Source: Channallabes apus
Taxonomy: Eukaryota > Chordata > Actinopteri > Siluriformes > Clariidae
NCBI GenBank assembly: GCA_030522415.1
Contig: CM060112.1
Span: 7,699,001-7,763,000 of the forward strand
Reading direction: 5' to 3'
Length of the DNA: 64,000 nucleotides
The translations under genes and the position numbers were made by a program. Of this stretch, positions 45,283-54,955 are shown one piece after another (within the stretch, counting starts at the first letter, position 1; each line of letters opens with the position of its first letter). Under the pieces are notes generated by a model. It saw only the letters and a program-made list of their open reading frames with translations. It had not been told where the DNA came from and searched no databases.

Positions 45283-47067
45283 ATGCAGGGGGGCCCAGCA
45301 TCTGTTTCTTCCCCGGACCAGCGATCATGCTTCTCCGTAACTCTGACCCACGGCGACCAATCCTATGCCACGTACGCACTAGTGGACTCCGGGGCTGATC
45401 AGAATCTAATTTCTTCCTCCATTGTTTCAAACTTCAAGATCCCCCTCACGCCCCTGCATCAACCCTTTACGGTTCAGGCTCTTGATGGCAGCAGACTCTC
45501 CCCCATCACTCATCGCACCAACCCCGTGACCCTGCAGTTTTCAGGCAATCACACTGAAACGATTACCTTCCTAACCGTTCAAAATTCCCATGCACCCATC
45601 GTTCTGGGCCTCCCTTGGCTAAGACTACACAACCCGCACATCGACTGGATTAAAAGGAGAGTCCTGGACTGGAGTCCCACCTGCCTCTCTTCATGCTTAC
45701 GTTCAGCACATATGGGCCGAAGTTTACCCACGCCACAAGAGGAAACTCCCGACCTAACCAAGTTACCCACGGACTATCATGACCTTCGGCAGGTGTTTAG
45801 CAAATCACGGGCCACCTCCCTACCCCCGCATCGCCCCTATGACTGTGCTATCGACCTCCTCCCAGGCACCTCACCACCTAAGGGGCGACTGTACTCCCTC
45901 TCCCGCCCCGAGAGAGAGGCAATGGAACAGTATATAAAGGAATCACTTGCAGCTGGGATCATCCGCCCATCCTCTTCACCAGCAGGGGCTGGGTTTTTCT
46001 TCGTTGAAAAGAAGGATAAGTCCCTCAGACCCTGTATCGATTATAGGGGGTTGAACGAGATCACGATTAAGAACCGTTACCCTCTCCCCTTGATGTCGTC
46101 GGCCTTTGAACTTCTCCAGGACGCCCGCATCTATACTAAGTTAGATTTAAGGAACGCCTACCACCTTGTCAGGATACGGGAGGGCGACGAATGGAAGACC
46201 GCCTTTAACACACCTACCGGCCATTATGAGTACCTAGTGGTCCCATTCGGCCTAACCAACGCGCCGGCAGTATTCCAGGCCCTAATCAATGATGTCCTCA
46301 GAGACTTTCTTAATGTTTTCGTCTTCGCTTATCTGGATGATATCCTGATTTTTTCACGTTCGGTGAGGGAACACAAGCTCCATGTGCGCCAGGTCCTGCA
46401 ACGGCTCCTGGAGAATAAGCTCTACATCAAGGCAGAGAAATGTGAATTTCATTGTACCTCCACGTCCTTTCTAGGATACTTCATTTCCCCTGCAGGCATC
46501 CAGATGGACCCCACCAAGGTGAAGGCAGTCACGGACTGGCCAGTACCGACCTCAAGACGCGAACTCCAGCGGTTCTTGGGATTCGCAAACTTCTATCGAC
46601 GTTTTATTCGAAGCTACAGCATGGTGGCAACCCCACTCACGACACTTACGTCCTCCAAGATCCCATTCCGATGGAACCCCCAGGCTGACATAGCCTTCAA
46701 GGATCTCAAGTCCCGCTTCACTACGGCACCCATCCTTATTTTTCCCGAACCCTCCCTCCAGTTTATCGTGGAAGTAGACGCGTCTGAGACTGGAGTAGGC
46801 GCCGTCCTGTCCCAGAGATCCATAAAGGATGCTAAAATCCACCCATGCTCCTTCTTCTCCCGCCGACTCACACCTGCTGAACGCAATTACGGTATTGGGG
46901 ACCGTGAACTCTTGGCGGTCAAGTTGGCCTTGGAAGAATGGAGACACTGGCTAGAAGGGGCGGACCACCCCTTCCTCGTATGGACCGACCATAAAAACCT
47001 GGAGTACTTGAAGACAGCTACAGTGGGAGCCACACCAAATAGCCGCGACAGTGTGGCTGAAGTGTGA
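45283..47067 (+). pseudogene. pol: Pol 5' part: protease, reverse transcriptase, RNase H (disrupted)
   Basis: The frame is open from 45199; the first ATG is at 45283. Residues counted from that ATG: protease active site DSG at 35-37 ([11 protein letters not shown]); reverse transcriptase with [12 protein letters not shown] and the catalytic YLDD at 350-353; RNase H with aspartate 499 in VEVDAS and later [14 protein letters not shown] and WTDHKN. Pol sequence ends at about 47020, where the TA-flanked transposon enters after LEYLKTA. The last 15 or so residues of the open frame are transposon sequence. Up to the break the reading frame has no defect. Without integrase in the same frame the copy cannot move on its own. 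Confidence 0.93.
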
Positions 47068-47188
47068 ATGGCGTGTGAATGGCCTTTGCACGCCGTAATC
47101 CCCCCTCCCTTTTCTGGCCGAAAGGCGTGTCAAGATTTCACAGTAAACACGCCCATTCAAGCCCTATTTATTCATTTACCTGGTTCCA

Positions 47189-47202
47189 CCACTAGATGGC
47201 GC
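47189..47202 (+). promoter_or_regulatory. CTCF-like site
   Basis: CCACTAGATGGCGC fits the vertebrate CTCF core (CCASYAGRKGGCRS). It lies about 100 bp upstream of the promoter-like block of the TA transposon. Binding is inferred from the motif only. Confidence 0.4.
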
Positions 47203-47289
47203 TTCGTTCTCAAGAACACATTAAAACAAGCCAGCTGCGCTGAGTTGCAATCACGTGATTTTAACAACCCGCCTCCACCCCCGCCGAAC

Positions 47290-48736
47290 TGACGCTGCCA
47301 AACTACAGAGATGAAGATGGCGGCTTAACGGACTATTCGTGGTAAGTGATGTTTTATTTTATAAAATGTGTTTGTGGTAGTTTACAGTTTATTTCCCAGT
47401 TTAGTTTTTTTATTGGCCGTTTGAAATATCACTGGCAGCAGCAGCAGCGGTCAGATGTGACTTTAGAGAACTTAATGTTCTGTTTACCAAGTCTGGAGTT
47501 AATATTACAGCTTACTGTCAGTGTCACACACTCACAATGTCACTCCACTTTACTTCAAAAACATGCTCAAGCTTCGACAATACTATTAATGTCCCTATTA
47601 CAAGAGCTGCACTACCCGATGAAGAGTGTTTGTGTTCTCTGTAAATACTGAGAGAATCTCACCGCGTGTTGTCTGGATAAATTCAGCGCTTATTTATTCT
47701 CTGGTTAAGAGTTAATCTGCAGGTTATTTCTGTGACTGTAATATAATGTGATGCAGTTGATGAGGGACACAGACTGAGGGGAGCTGTACAGGAGCTAGTA
47801 ACGCTCATAACCCGGTTTATATTTTATACACTTTCCGCGGTAGCGCGAGCGCTTAGTTAAAGAGCTGAATAACAACACAGAAGTGTTTATCAGTTAAGGA
47901 GGAGGAGGAGGGGGGGGAGGTGTGTGTGTGTGTGTGTGAGGGGCTTCAGTAAGTTATAGTTTGGCTTCAGAGATGAACTAATGCTCATATACGAGTGTTA
48001 CATCGCTTAACTTATTTGTATGAGAAGCGCATTAAGTAAATTCCCGGTTAATTTAATGCAGTCGATAATACAGACAGTCACTGGTTAACACTAACACTGT
48101 TCACTGGTTAACACTAACACTGTTCACTGGTTAACACTAACACTGTTCACTGGTTAACATTAGCACAGGCAGATTATTTACATTACAGAATCCCCAAAAC
48201 AGTGTTTTACACACTCTGTGGTAAATAGGTTTATTAATATATATTATTTTTATTAGAACTAGATGTTCTGTGAAGTTTATCTGTCTTGACTAAATTCTCC
48301 TGTTGTCTTTAAGCAGAGCTCCGCTGTGGAGGATTGGGGGGTCAGACGGCTGACGGCTGGACTTTTGGAGCTACAGGACTGGAGGAGCCTGAACAAGCTG
48401 TTGAGGGAGCTGTAGGAGGGATGACGTCACAGTCCGACAGCTTTAGAATGATGTTTGATCAGGTCTACTGTATATTCTGAACATAGAACTGCAAAATGTC
48501 TGATACAGTACTTTGGGGGAAACAAAGACTTCAACTGTTCCATGTTTAATAGTTTTGATATTTGAAAAATTAATACTTTAATGTAAAAGGACTATAGATA
48601 GAGACTTATAAGCAGCTGGTGTATCCGGGTAGTTTAATGAACTTTAAGCAAAAAGACAACATGTATTCATCTGTTTTATATAAATTACTGTTTTAACTTT
48701 GACTAGTTTTGGAAGAATAAATTGAATTGTTAAAGT
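47290..48736 (+). ncRNA. Putative spliced transcript carried by the TA transposon
   Basis: A GC-rich block ends in AAGATGGCGGC (47324-47334), the YY1-type word often found just after housekeeping start sites. After it comes GTG then GTAAGTGA, a near-perfect donor at 47342. The matching acceptor is the pyrimidine-rich TTGTCTTTAAGCAG ending at 48316, giving a 975-base intron. Exon 2 runs to an AATAAA at 48716-48721 with TG-rich sequence after it. The only ATG frames in exon 1 stop within six codons (ATGGCGGCTTAA), so no protein is evident. It may be a captured host 5' region or a transposon-borne non-coding RNA. All of this is inference from signals. Confidence 0.35.
48078..48168. repeat. 23-bp tandem repeat, about four copies
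   Basis: Units TCACTGGTTAACACTAACAC plus TGT start at 48078, 48101, 48124 and 48147; the last is partial and diverged. The array lies inside the putative intron of the TA transposon. Confidence 0.88.
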
Positions 48737-49588
48737 CATGTTTTGCGTGTTTTAATTTTGGGGGATTGTTTGGGTATTTAAAAATTGTTTAGTTGAACCA
48801 ACAACTTCAATGGGCAAAAAATGGGACACAACTTTGTTTTAAATAGTCAAAGAGTTGGGCTGAAAATAATAATAATAATAATTATTGATCATAGAAACAA
48901 ATGAAACCAGTTAAACACTTGATTATATGTATTTGTGTTTGTGATTGTGACCCATAATAATTTTTTCTCAGTATAAATAAATGTTTTGGGTTTTAAGAAC
49001 TCCAAAAGAGCAACGACAAACTTGGTATTCTCCATTGAGGTTTCTCACCTTCCACTCCTGAGTATGACATGGTGTTAATTGCTCTGTGTGTGTGTGTGTT
49101 TTTGGCGGGGGGATGGGTGTGTGTGTGTTTTCGGCTGTTCAGCAGTTCTAAACACAAGCACAGTTTTTGTCCTTAACTAAAATACTTCAATACGTTAATA
49201 ATTTATTTTGCTGAATAAGGTAATAAGCGATATTTAAACCAAACCAGTAAGTTAAGTAAGTGTTCCATACATTAAAGTACTGTGTATAACCAAGTGCCCT
49301 AGCAAACACAGTTACAGTACAGTTTACAGTACAAACAGAGTGTGCGCGCTGGGGGGATTGGAAGGTGAGTGAGAATACTCATTTACAAGACAAAAGACGG
49401 TCAGAGGCAGCGCCGTTCTAGACCAGACAACACGGGGTGGGGGAGGGGCGCATCATGTTCAAGCACTGTTTTTACCTGGCCTTACTGTATAGTAACAGTA
49501 TTGTATTTGCTGAATTGTGTTGAGGCACGCAAACCCCCTGACCACAATAAGGTGGCAATCCCTCAGGGGGAAACTAAAAAAAAAAAAA

Positions 49589-49589
<1 letters not shown>

Positions 49590-49654
<65 letters not shown>

Positions 49655-49660
49655 TATAAT
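49590..49660. repeat. (TA)n microsatellite
   Basis: A long TA run follows a poly-A stretch inside the TA transposon. It is a plausible target for other TA-specific elements. Confidence 0.9.
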
Positions 49661-50277
49661 AAAATATCCTTAATCCAGATTTTATCAATCAATGACATAA
49701 CATTTATCTAAGCTGGATGGTAAAATTCTCAAAAACGTTTAACCTAAAGTAAGACTTAACACACTATAACTAAAATATTTACAAAACTGAAAGGTTGTCT
49801 TATGAATAATAAAAAATACAAACTAAATTAAAACAGATGGGCTATTGAACAGATCATAATATGTTTTATGTTTTCTGATTATAAATGATATATGGGTTGA
49901 TTTTAGAAAGGCTAAATGAAATAGCTAGTTTTTGGTCATGTCAGTCCAGTAACTATACTATGTAAAAGTAATTATAATATGAATTAATTAAGGGCAGGAC
50001 CTAACCTAATGTTAATAATTTACACCATGATAACATTAGTATTCGTGTTTTTGTATATATTTTTAAATGTTCAAATGAACGTTTCAGAGTATATAATTTG
50101 TCGTGTCATCTGTGATTGAGACCCATGAGTTAAATTGAAATATTTTTTATAGGTAGTAAGCCAGGTTTTAGTAACCTTGGATAAATCAGCATGAAAGCCC
50201 TCTCTCGCGCACGGGCTCTCACGCTGTCTCTCGCACTCACACACACACACACACTGTACACACACAGACACACACAA

Positions 50278-50871
50278 ATAATACATGAAATCGCGTAAAA
50301 CCAAATGAAACTAGGGTAAAAATATGAGCAGTAAAATACAGTAGTATCCTGTAGGTGATTCCTGTCCTGTGATAACAGGCACTAACACTCTAGAACTGTT
50401 TACTTCTGTTAGTTTTGTTTTCAAGTGTGAATGTTTATGGGGATTAAATCTGTCTCTGCTGCTGCATCTATACACCGTTGTGATAAGTGATTGATGCCCC
50501 ATCAGATCTTTGATGTGGGACGTTATGCTGGTTAAATGACTAAAGAAATACTGATCCGTATGGACAGAGATTTGTTCCAGATATTATGCGCCATTAATCA
50601 ATTTGTTATGCCAATTTGACTTTCAGCGAAAACATCAAAAATATAACGAAAACAAACCAAAGCAGAAGTTACATTTTAAGCTTTACTTTCAAATTCAAAT
50701 TTGATTTGTCACATACACAGCGCGATATGCAGTAAAATGCTTTAGGTGAGACTCGAACTCGGCACTGCTTCACCTGGACCGCTTTATAAGTGTCACGCAC
50801 TAACCGATTGCGCCACTGGAGCCACACGGAAGTTGGTCTTGTCAGAGTATCCTCTCTCTCGTGCGCGCACG

Positions 50872-50903
<32 letters not shown>

Positions 50904-51278
50904 TGAAATTGCGTAAAACCCAACGAAATATAAGCAGTAAAAAAAAAAAAAAATCAGTAAAAATACAATAGTATAACAGGCGCTAACCCTCTGGAACTTT
51001 TTTTTTTACTATTGTCTCCAAGTGTTTATGGGGATTTAATGTGTCTGCTGCCGCATCCATTCACAGTTGTGATAAGTGATTAATGCCCCATCAGATCTTT
51101 TGACGGGGGAGCATTATGCATGATTAAATGACTAAAGAAATACTGATCCATATGGGCAGATATTTATTCCAGGTTGCATGCGGCATTAATTGCCTCTTAT
51201 GCCACTTGTAGACTATCAGTGAAAAAATCAGCGAAAACATCATCAAAAATATAACGAAAACAAACCCAAGCAGACGTT
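50278..51278. repeat. Internal direct duplication within the TA transposon
   Basis: About 390 bases at 50278-50668 recur, diverged, at about 50889-51278. Shared words in order include GCGTAAAACC, TGTTTATGGGGATT, TGTGATAAGTGATT, ATGCCCCATCAGATCTTT, TTAAATGACTAAAGAAATAC and AATATAACGAAAACAAACC. Between the copies lies the tRNA-Ile-like sequence. Confidence 0.82.
50738..50822 (-). pseudogene. tRNA-Ile(UAU)-like pseudogene with intron-like insert
   Basis: On the minus strand GCTCCAG starts an acceptor stem, then TGGCGCAATCGGTTAGTGCG is a clear D-arm and A box. The anticodon loop reads CTTATAA (UAU), and about 20 extra bases follow where tRNA-Ile(UAU) genes carry an intron. The T-arm is truncated by about seven bases, and the 3' acceptor strand has two mismatches. 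It is therefore a pseudogene or the head of a SINE; the trailing CAAATCAAATTTGAATTTGA word supports a SINE. Confidence 0.6.
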
Positions 51279-51862
51279 TGAGCTTTACTTTGCAGCAAAA
51301 TATTATCTATCAGTATATTAAATGGAACGGGGTAAAATACACCGTAATGTAAAATACTGTACGTAGCCTGCGTTTTTATTCCGTACCTACAATGATCGGT
51401 ATAGACAAATTACAGCCGTTACCGTGTCTTTAAGGATCATTTCAGGATGTCTTAAAAATATTTCACTAACTAATTTTATTAATTCATTATTAAATAATAA
51501 ATAGCATAATCATCATGGGTTATGTATTGAGTGATTTAACAAATCTGTTTTATTAATCGGTTTGTTGTTGTTGTTTTTTCATCTATTTATGAAACTATGT
51601 TGACAATACAAGAACTGTCTGTATATTAAAGATACGGTATTGGGTTTCCTGGACACTGCAGTTAACTGTGCCAGTCAATGCTCCATCTGGCGGAATTATA
51701 CGGCATTGCAACCATCTTTTTAGAAAGCGCATGGGGGCGTTTATGGGGCGGGGCATCGTTAACTGCGTCATCGCGGGGGATCACATTCCATGCACGAAGC
51801 CTTCATGGAACTGCCACGGAGCAGTCATGCTCCAGGCGGCTGTTTGACGTGGCTCCCACTGT

Positions 51863-53329
51863 AAGAGACTTAACTCACGCCAAGCACGATGGTCACTATT
51901 TTTCTCCCGTTTCCGATTCACACTGTCATATCGCCCTGGCTCCAAGAACATCAAGCCTGATGCCCTCTCCCAACAATTCTCCACCCCTCAGGATTCATCC
52001 ATGACGGAGGTGATTCTTCCTCCTCACTGCCTGGTAGCAATGCTCCAATTCAACGTGGAACGTCTGGTTCAACAGACCCTCGAACGAGAACCCGGCCCAA
52101 GCACCGTTCCACCCAACAAGCTCTTCGTCCCAGCTTCTGTGAGACCACAGGTGCTTGACTGGGCCCACAGCTCCAGACTGGCTTGCCACCCTGGGGCCGC
52201 ACGTACGCTCTCCCTCCTACGCCAACGTTTTTGGTGGTCCACCATGAAAGAGGATGTCAAGAGCCTTGTGGCTTCCTGCGACACCTGTACCAGAAATAAA
52301 ACAACCAACCGCTCCCCTGAGGGTCTCCTTAGACCCCTCCCCATCCCTCACCGCCCCTGGTCACACATCTCCATCGACTTCGTCACTGGCCTGCCTCCTT
52401 CCCAAAATAACACGTGCATATTAACTATCGTGGACCGCTTTTCCAAATCGGCGCATTTCATCCCACTATCCAAACTCCCATCGGCCAAGGAAACAGCCGA
52501 ACTCCTAATTAATCATGTCTTTCGACTTCACGGACTTCCCGTCGACATTGTCTCAGACAGGGGTCCTCAGTTTTCTGCCCAGTTCTGGAAGGCCTTTTGT
52601 AACCTTGTCGGCGCCAACCCCAGCCTCTCATCCGGATTTCATCCCCAAACCAACGGTCAAACAGAACGAGTGAACCAAGAGTTGGAGAAATCCTTAAGAT
52701 GCATGGCCTCGCGGGATCCATCCTCCTGGAGTCGTTTCCTACCATGGGTCGAGTACGCCCACAACTCGCTCCCTACCTCCTCGACAGGCATGTCCCCTTT
52801 CCACTGCTGTCTGGGGTATCAACCACCCCTCTTCCCGGTCCAAGAAAAGGAAGTAGCAGTACCCTCAGCCCAAACCTTTGTCCGTCGCTGCAAAAGAACA
52901 TGGCAACACGCCCGGCAGCAGCTCCTACGCACTGTAAGCACTTTTCAACGCCAGGCAAATCGTCATCGGTCACCAGCTCCCAACTACCGTATCGGCCAAA
53001 GGGTCATGCTGTCTACACGGGACCTCCCACTCAAGACCACGTCCAGAAAACTCTCACCAAGATTCATCGGACCCTTCCCCATCACCCGAATCATAAACCC
53101 ATGCTCTGTCCGTCTTGCTCTACCCCTCTCCATGCGCCGGATCAACCCCACATTTCATGTTTCCCAGATTCGTCGTTTAGTCTCCTGCCCATTGTCCACC
53201 CCCCCCAGCCCCCCCCACCCCCCCGACTCATTGATGGGGAGAAGCCTTCACAGTTCACAAGCTCCTCAAGTCTCGCCGCCGGGGGCGGGGCCTCCAGTAC
53301 TTAGTAGACTGGGAAGGCTATGGCCCTGA
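51863..53329 (+). pseudogene. pol: Pol 3' part: end of RNase H, integrase, start of C-terminal tail (disrupted)
   Basis: The frame reopens directly after the transposon and runs in phase with the 5' part. It carries [20 protein letters not shown] at the end of RNase H, then an integrase zinc-binding region (H and H around SRLACHPG, then CDTCTRN). The core holds the first aspartate in [13 protein letters not shown], the second in [10 protein letters not shown] and the glutamate in [11 protein letters not shown], followed by a GPF module ([11 protein letters not shown]). The frame is lost in the poly-C run at about 53200-53225, so the stop at 53329 is out of the original frame. A chromodomain follows in another frame. 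Confidence 0.92.
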
Positions 53330-53483
53330 AGAGAGGAGTTGGGTACCCGCCAGGTTTATCCTAGACCGTTCTCTAATCTCTGATTTCCACAGACTTCACC
53401 CCGAAGCACCTGCAAGAACGCCTGGAGGCGTTCATAGAGGGGAGGGTACTGTCATGACACGCCAAGCCACAGCTCCGTCATGA
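53253..53483 (+). pseudogene. Chromodomain of the gypsy Pol, out of frame
   Basis: In the third frame the sequence reads [20 protein letters not shown], then [20 protein letters not shown]: a chromodomain with the aromatic residues Y, W and Y of the methyl-lysine cage region. Chromodomains direct chromovirus integration to particular chromatin. Two one-base shifts, one in the poly-C tract and one near 53245-53255, appear to separate it from the integrase. The frame runs into the 3' LTR and stops at 53481-53483. Confidence 0.82.
53436..53446 (+). other. Polypurine tract of the gypsy element
   Basis: AGAGGGGAGGG lies three bases before the 3' LTR, the expected position of the plus-strand primer. 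Confidence 0.85.
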
Positions 53484-54226
53484 TCCATGTTTGTCAACAA
53501 CTCTCGCATGGCACCACGCCCCCTCTCCTCCCTGTACACCTGGGCGCTATTAGTAATCAGCCCTGTTACCTATTTAAACCACACCCTGACACTGCCTCGT
53601 CGCCAGATTATTGTGTGCCTCACTAGCCCAATCTTCCAGCGATTTTTCTTCATTGTCTATTGGATCTTGACCACGCTTTGTTTTCCCCGACCACGATTTT
53701 GTCTCTCGTTTTTGGATACTATACTTTGGATATTTCATGTTGCCGACCTCTTACCTGTTTACGACTACGAGCTTGGATCACGGACCCCCTCTCGTCTCTC
53801 CGGCTTCGACCTCTGCCTGCTTCACGACAACGATTAGCCCTCGCGGCTCGCTGAGCTCTCTCCCCCTCCATCCACACCGGCATCTCATCGCGGAGCTCTC
53901 CCTCTGCATGCGCTCGCTCTGCGCGCCGCCACAGCTCAAGCTCACGTTGCACGCGCCTGCATTGATCCCAGCTGTCACTCGCGCCGGCTCGCGCACTTCC
54001 GTGTTTACGCTATGCTTGCGTCACACGCATCGCCTCCCCATCTCGACACAGTCACGAGCTGGTACTCCGTGTTTCCGCATTTCGGCGAAGCCTCCTGCCT
54101 GCATAAGGTATTTTGCAACGCGGAATTTAATCACTGCCCTGCCTGCTTCACTGTTCACAAGCACCACTGTCTCCCATTTACCCTGTCTGCACTTGGATCC
54201 CTCACGCCCCCTAGCGGCCCCTGACA
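53450..54226 (+). repeat. 3' LTR of the gypsy element, 777 bp
   Basis: It equals the 5' LTR in length. The single difference I find is T at 54013 against C at 44119. It ends CTGACA, followed by the target duplication AATCT at 54227-54231. Confidence 0.95.
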
Positions 54227-54245
54227 AATCTAATCATTTTGATTC

Positions 54246-54629
54246 ATGGTGTAGTGGTTAGCACTGTCGCTTTCCATCTTCTGGGTCTGGGTTCGATTCC
54301 CAGCCATGCTCGACTCCCGTCTCTGTATGCATGAGTTTGCATGTTTTCCTTGTGCTTGTTGGGTTTCCTCCGGGTACTCCGGTTTCCTCCCACCATAAAA
54401 AAACCTGCAGATTAGGTTAAGTGGCGTTCCCAAATTGCCCGTAGTGTGTGAATGAGTGTGTGAGTGTGTGTATATGTGTGTATATGTGTGTATGTGTGTA
54501 TATGTTCCCTGTGAAGGGCTGGTACCCTGTCCAGGGTGTACCCTGCATTATGCCTAAGTCTCTTGGGATAGGCTCCAGACTCCTCGCAACCCAGAATACA
54601 GGATCAAGTGGTATCGAAGATGAGTGAGT
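54246..54629 (+). mobile_element. tRNA-derived SINE, plus strand, copy 4
   Basis: The A box GGTGTAGTGGTTAGCACTGT and B box GGGTTCGATTCCC are followed by the body words TTTGCATG, TGGGTTTCCTCCGGG and CCCTGTCCAGGGTGTACCC and a GAGTGAGTGA tail. It lies 20 bases from the gypsy 3' end. The first few bases of the head are missing. Confidence 0.75.
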
Positions 54630-54633
54630 GAGT

Positions 54634-54955
54634 GATGAACAGCACGTTGGCTTAGTTGTTAGCACTGCCACCTTGCACCTTGGGGTCTGTGTGCATGGAG
54701 TTTTCATGTTCTCCCCATGCCTGGTGGGTTTTCTCCGTATGATCTGGTTTCCTCCCACAGTCCAAAGACACGCAAATTAGGCTAATAGGCATTCCTAAAT
54801 TACTTGTAGTCTGACAATGAGCATGTAATTATTTATGTGTGTGCTGCAATGGATTGGCACCTTGTTCATGGTGTTCTCCACTTCAAGCCCTAAGTCTTCT
54901 GGGAAAGGCTGTAGGCTCCTGTATTCAGGATGAAGAGGTATAGACAATGAGTGAG
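54634..54955 (+). mobile_element. tRNA-derived SINE, plus strand, copy 5 (decayed)
   Basis: This is a tandem second copy of the same family: a degenerate A box TTGGCTTAGTTGTTAGCACT, a lost B box and body words TTTCCTCCCACAGTCCAAAG and AATGGATTGGCACCTTG, ending in GAGTGAGTGA. It has diverged more than copy 4. Confidence 0.7.

Larger units (their letters stand above)
47021..51861. mobile_element. 4,841-bp TA-flanked DNA transposon nested in pol, no transposase seen
   Basis: The ends are inverted: CAGTGGGAGCCAC, two mismatched bases, CAAA, one mismatched base, AGCCGC on each side (23 of 26 positions match). TA lies on both sides (47019-47020 and 51862-51863), and removing the element plus one TA restores the gypsy codons without a frame change. 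TA duplication and CAGT ends suggest the IS630/Tc1/mariner/pogo group, but the length and lack of any transposase frame are unusual. Inside are a promoter-like region, a donor and acceptor pair, an AATAAA signal, a 23-bp tandem repeat, a tRNA-Ile-like sequence and a 390-bp internal duplication. It is probably non-autonomous and moved in trans. Confidence 0.88.
43556..54226 (+). mobile_element. Ty3/gypsy chromovirus-type LTR retrotransposon, young, with nested transposon
   Basis: The element spans 10,671 bp, or about 5.83 kb without the nested 4,841-bp transposon and its TA duplication. It has two 777-bp LTRs beginning TGTCATGACACG and ending CTGACA, a gag gene, pol in the -1 frame, a polypurine tract and a 5-bp target duplication. 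The domain order protease, reverse transcriptase, RNase H, integrase, chromodomain is that of chromoviruses. The LTRs differ at a single base (C at 44119, T at 54013), which indicates a very recent insertion. The nested transposon must be younger still. Confidence 0.95.

Noticed and set aside
48078..48168. CRISPR-like array of 23-bp repeats
   Set aside because: The units are directly adjacent with no spacers, and the context is a vertebrate transposon; it is an ordinary tandem repeat.
49369..49698. ORFs of 96 and 79 residues with Ile-Tyr runs
   Set aside because: They are translations of a (TA)n microsatellite on both strands.
47021..51861. The insertion in pol as an intron or a second LTR element
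   Set aside because: It has inverted ends and a TA duplication with no LTRs. Its borders are not GT and AG, so excision as an intron is not expected.
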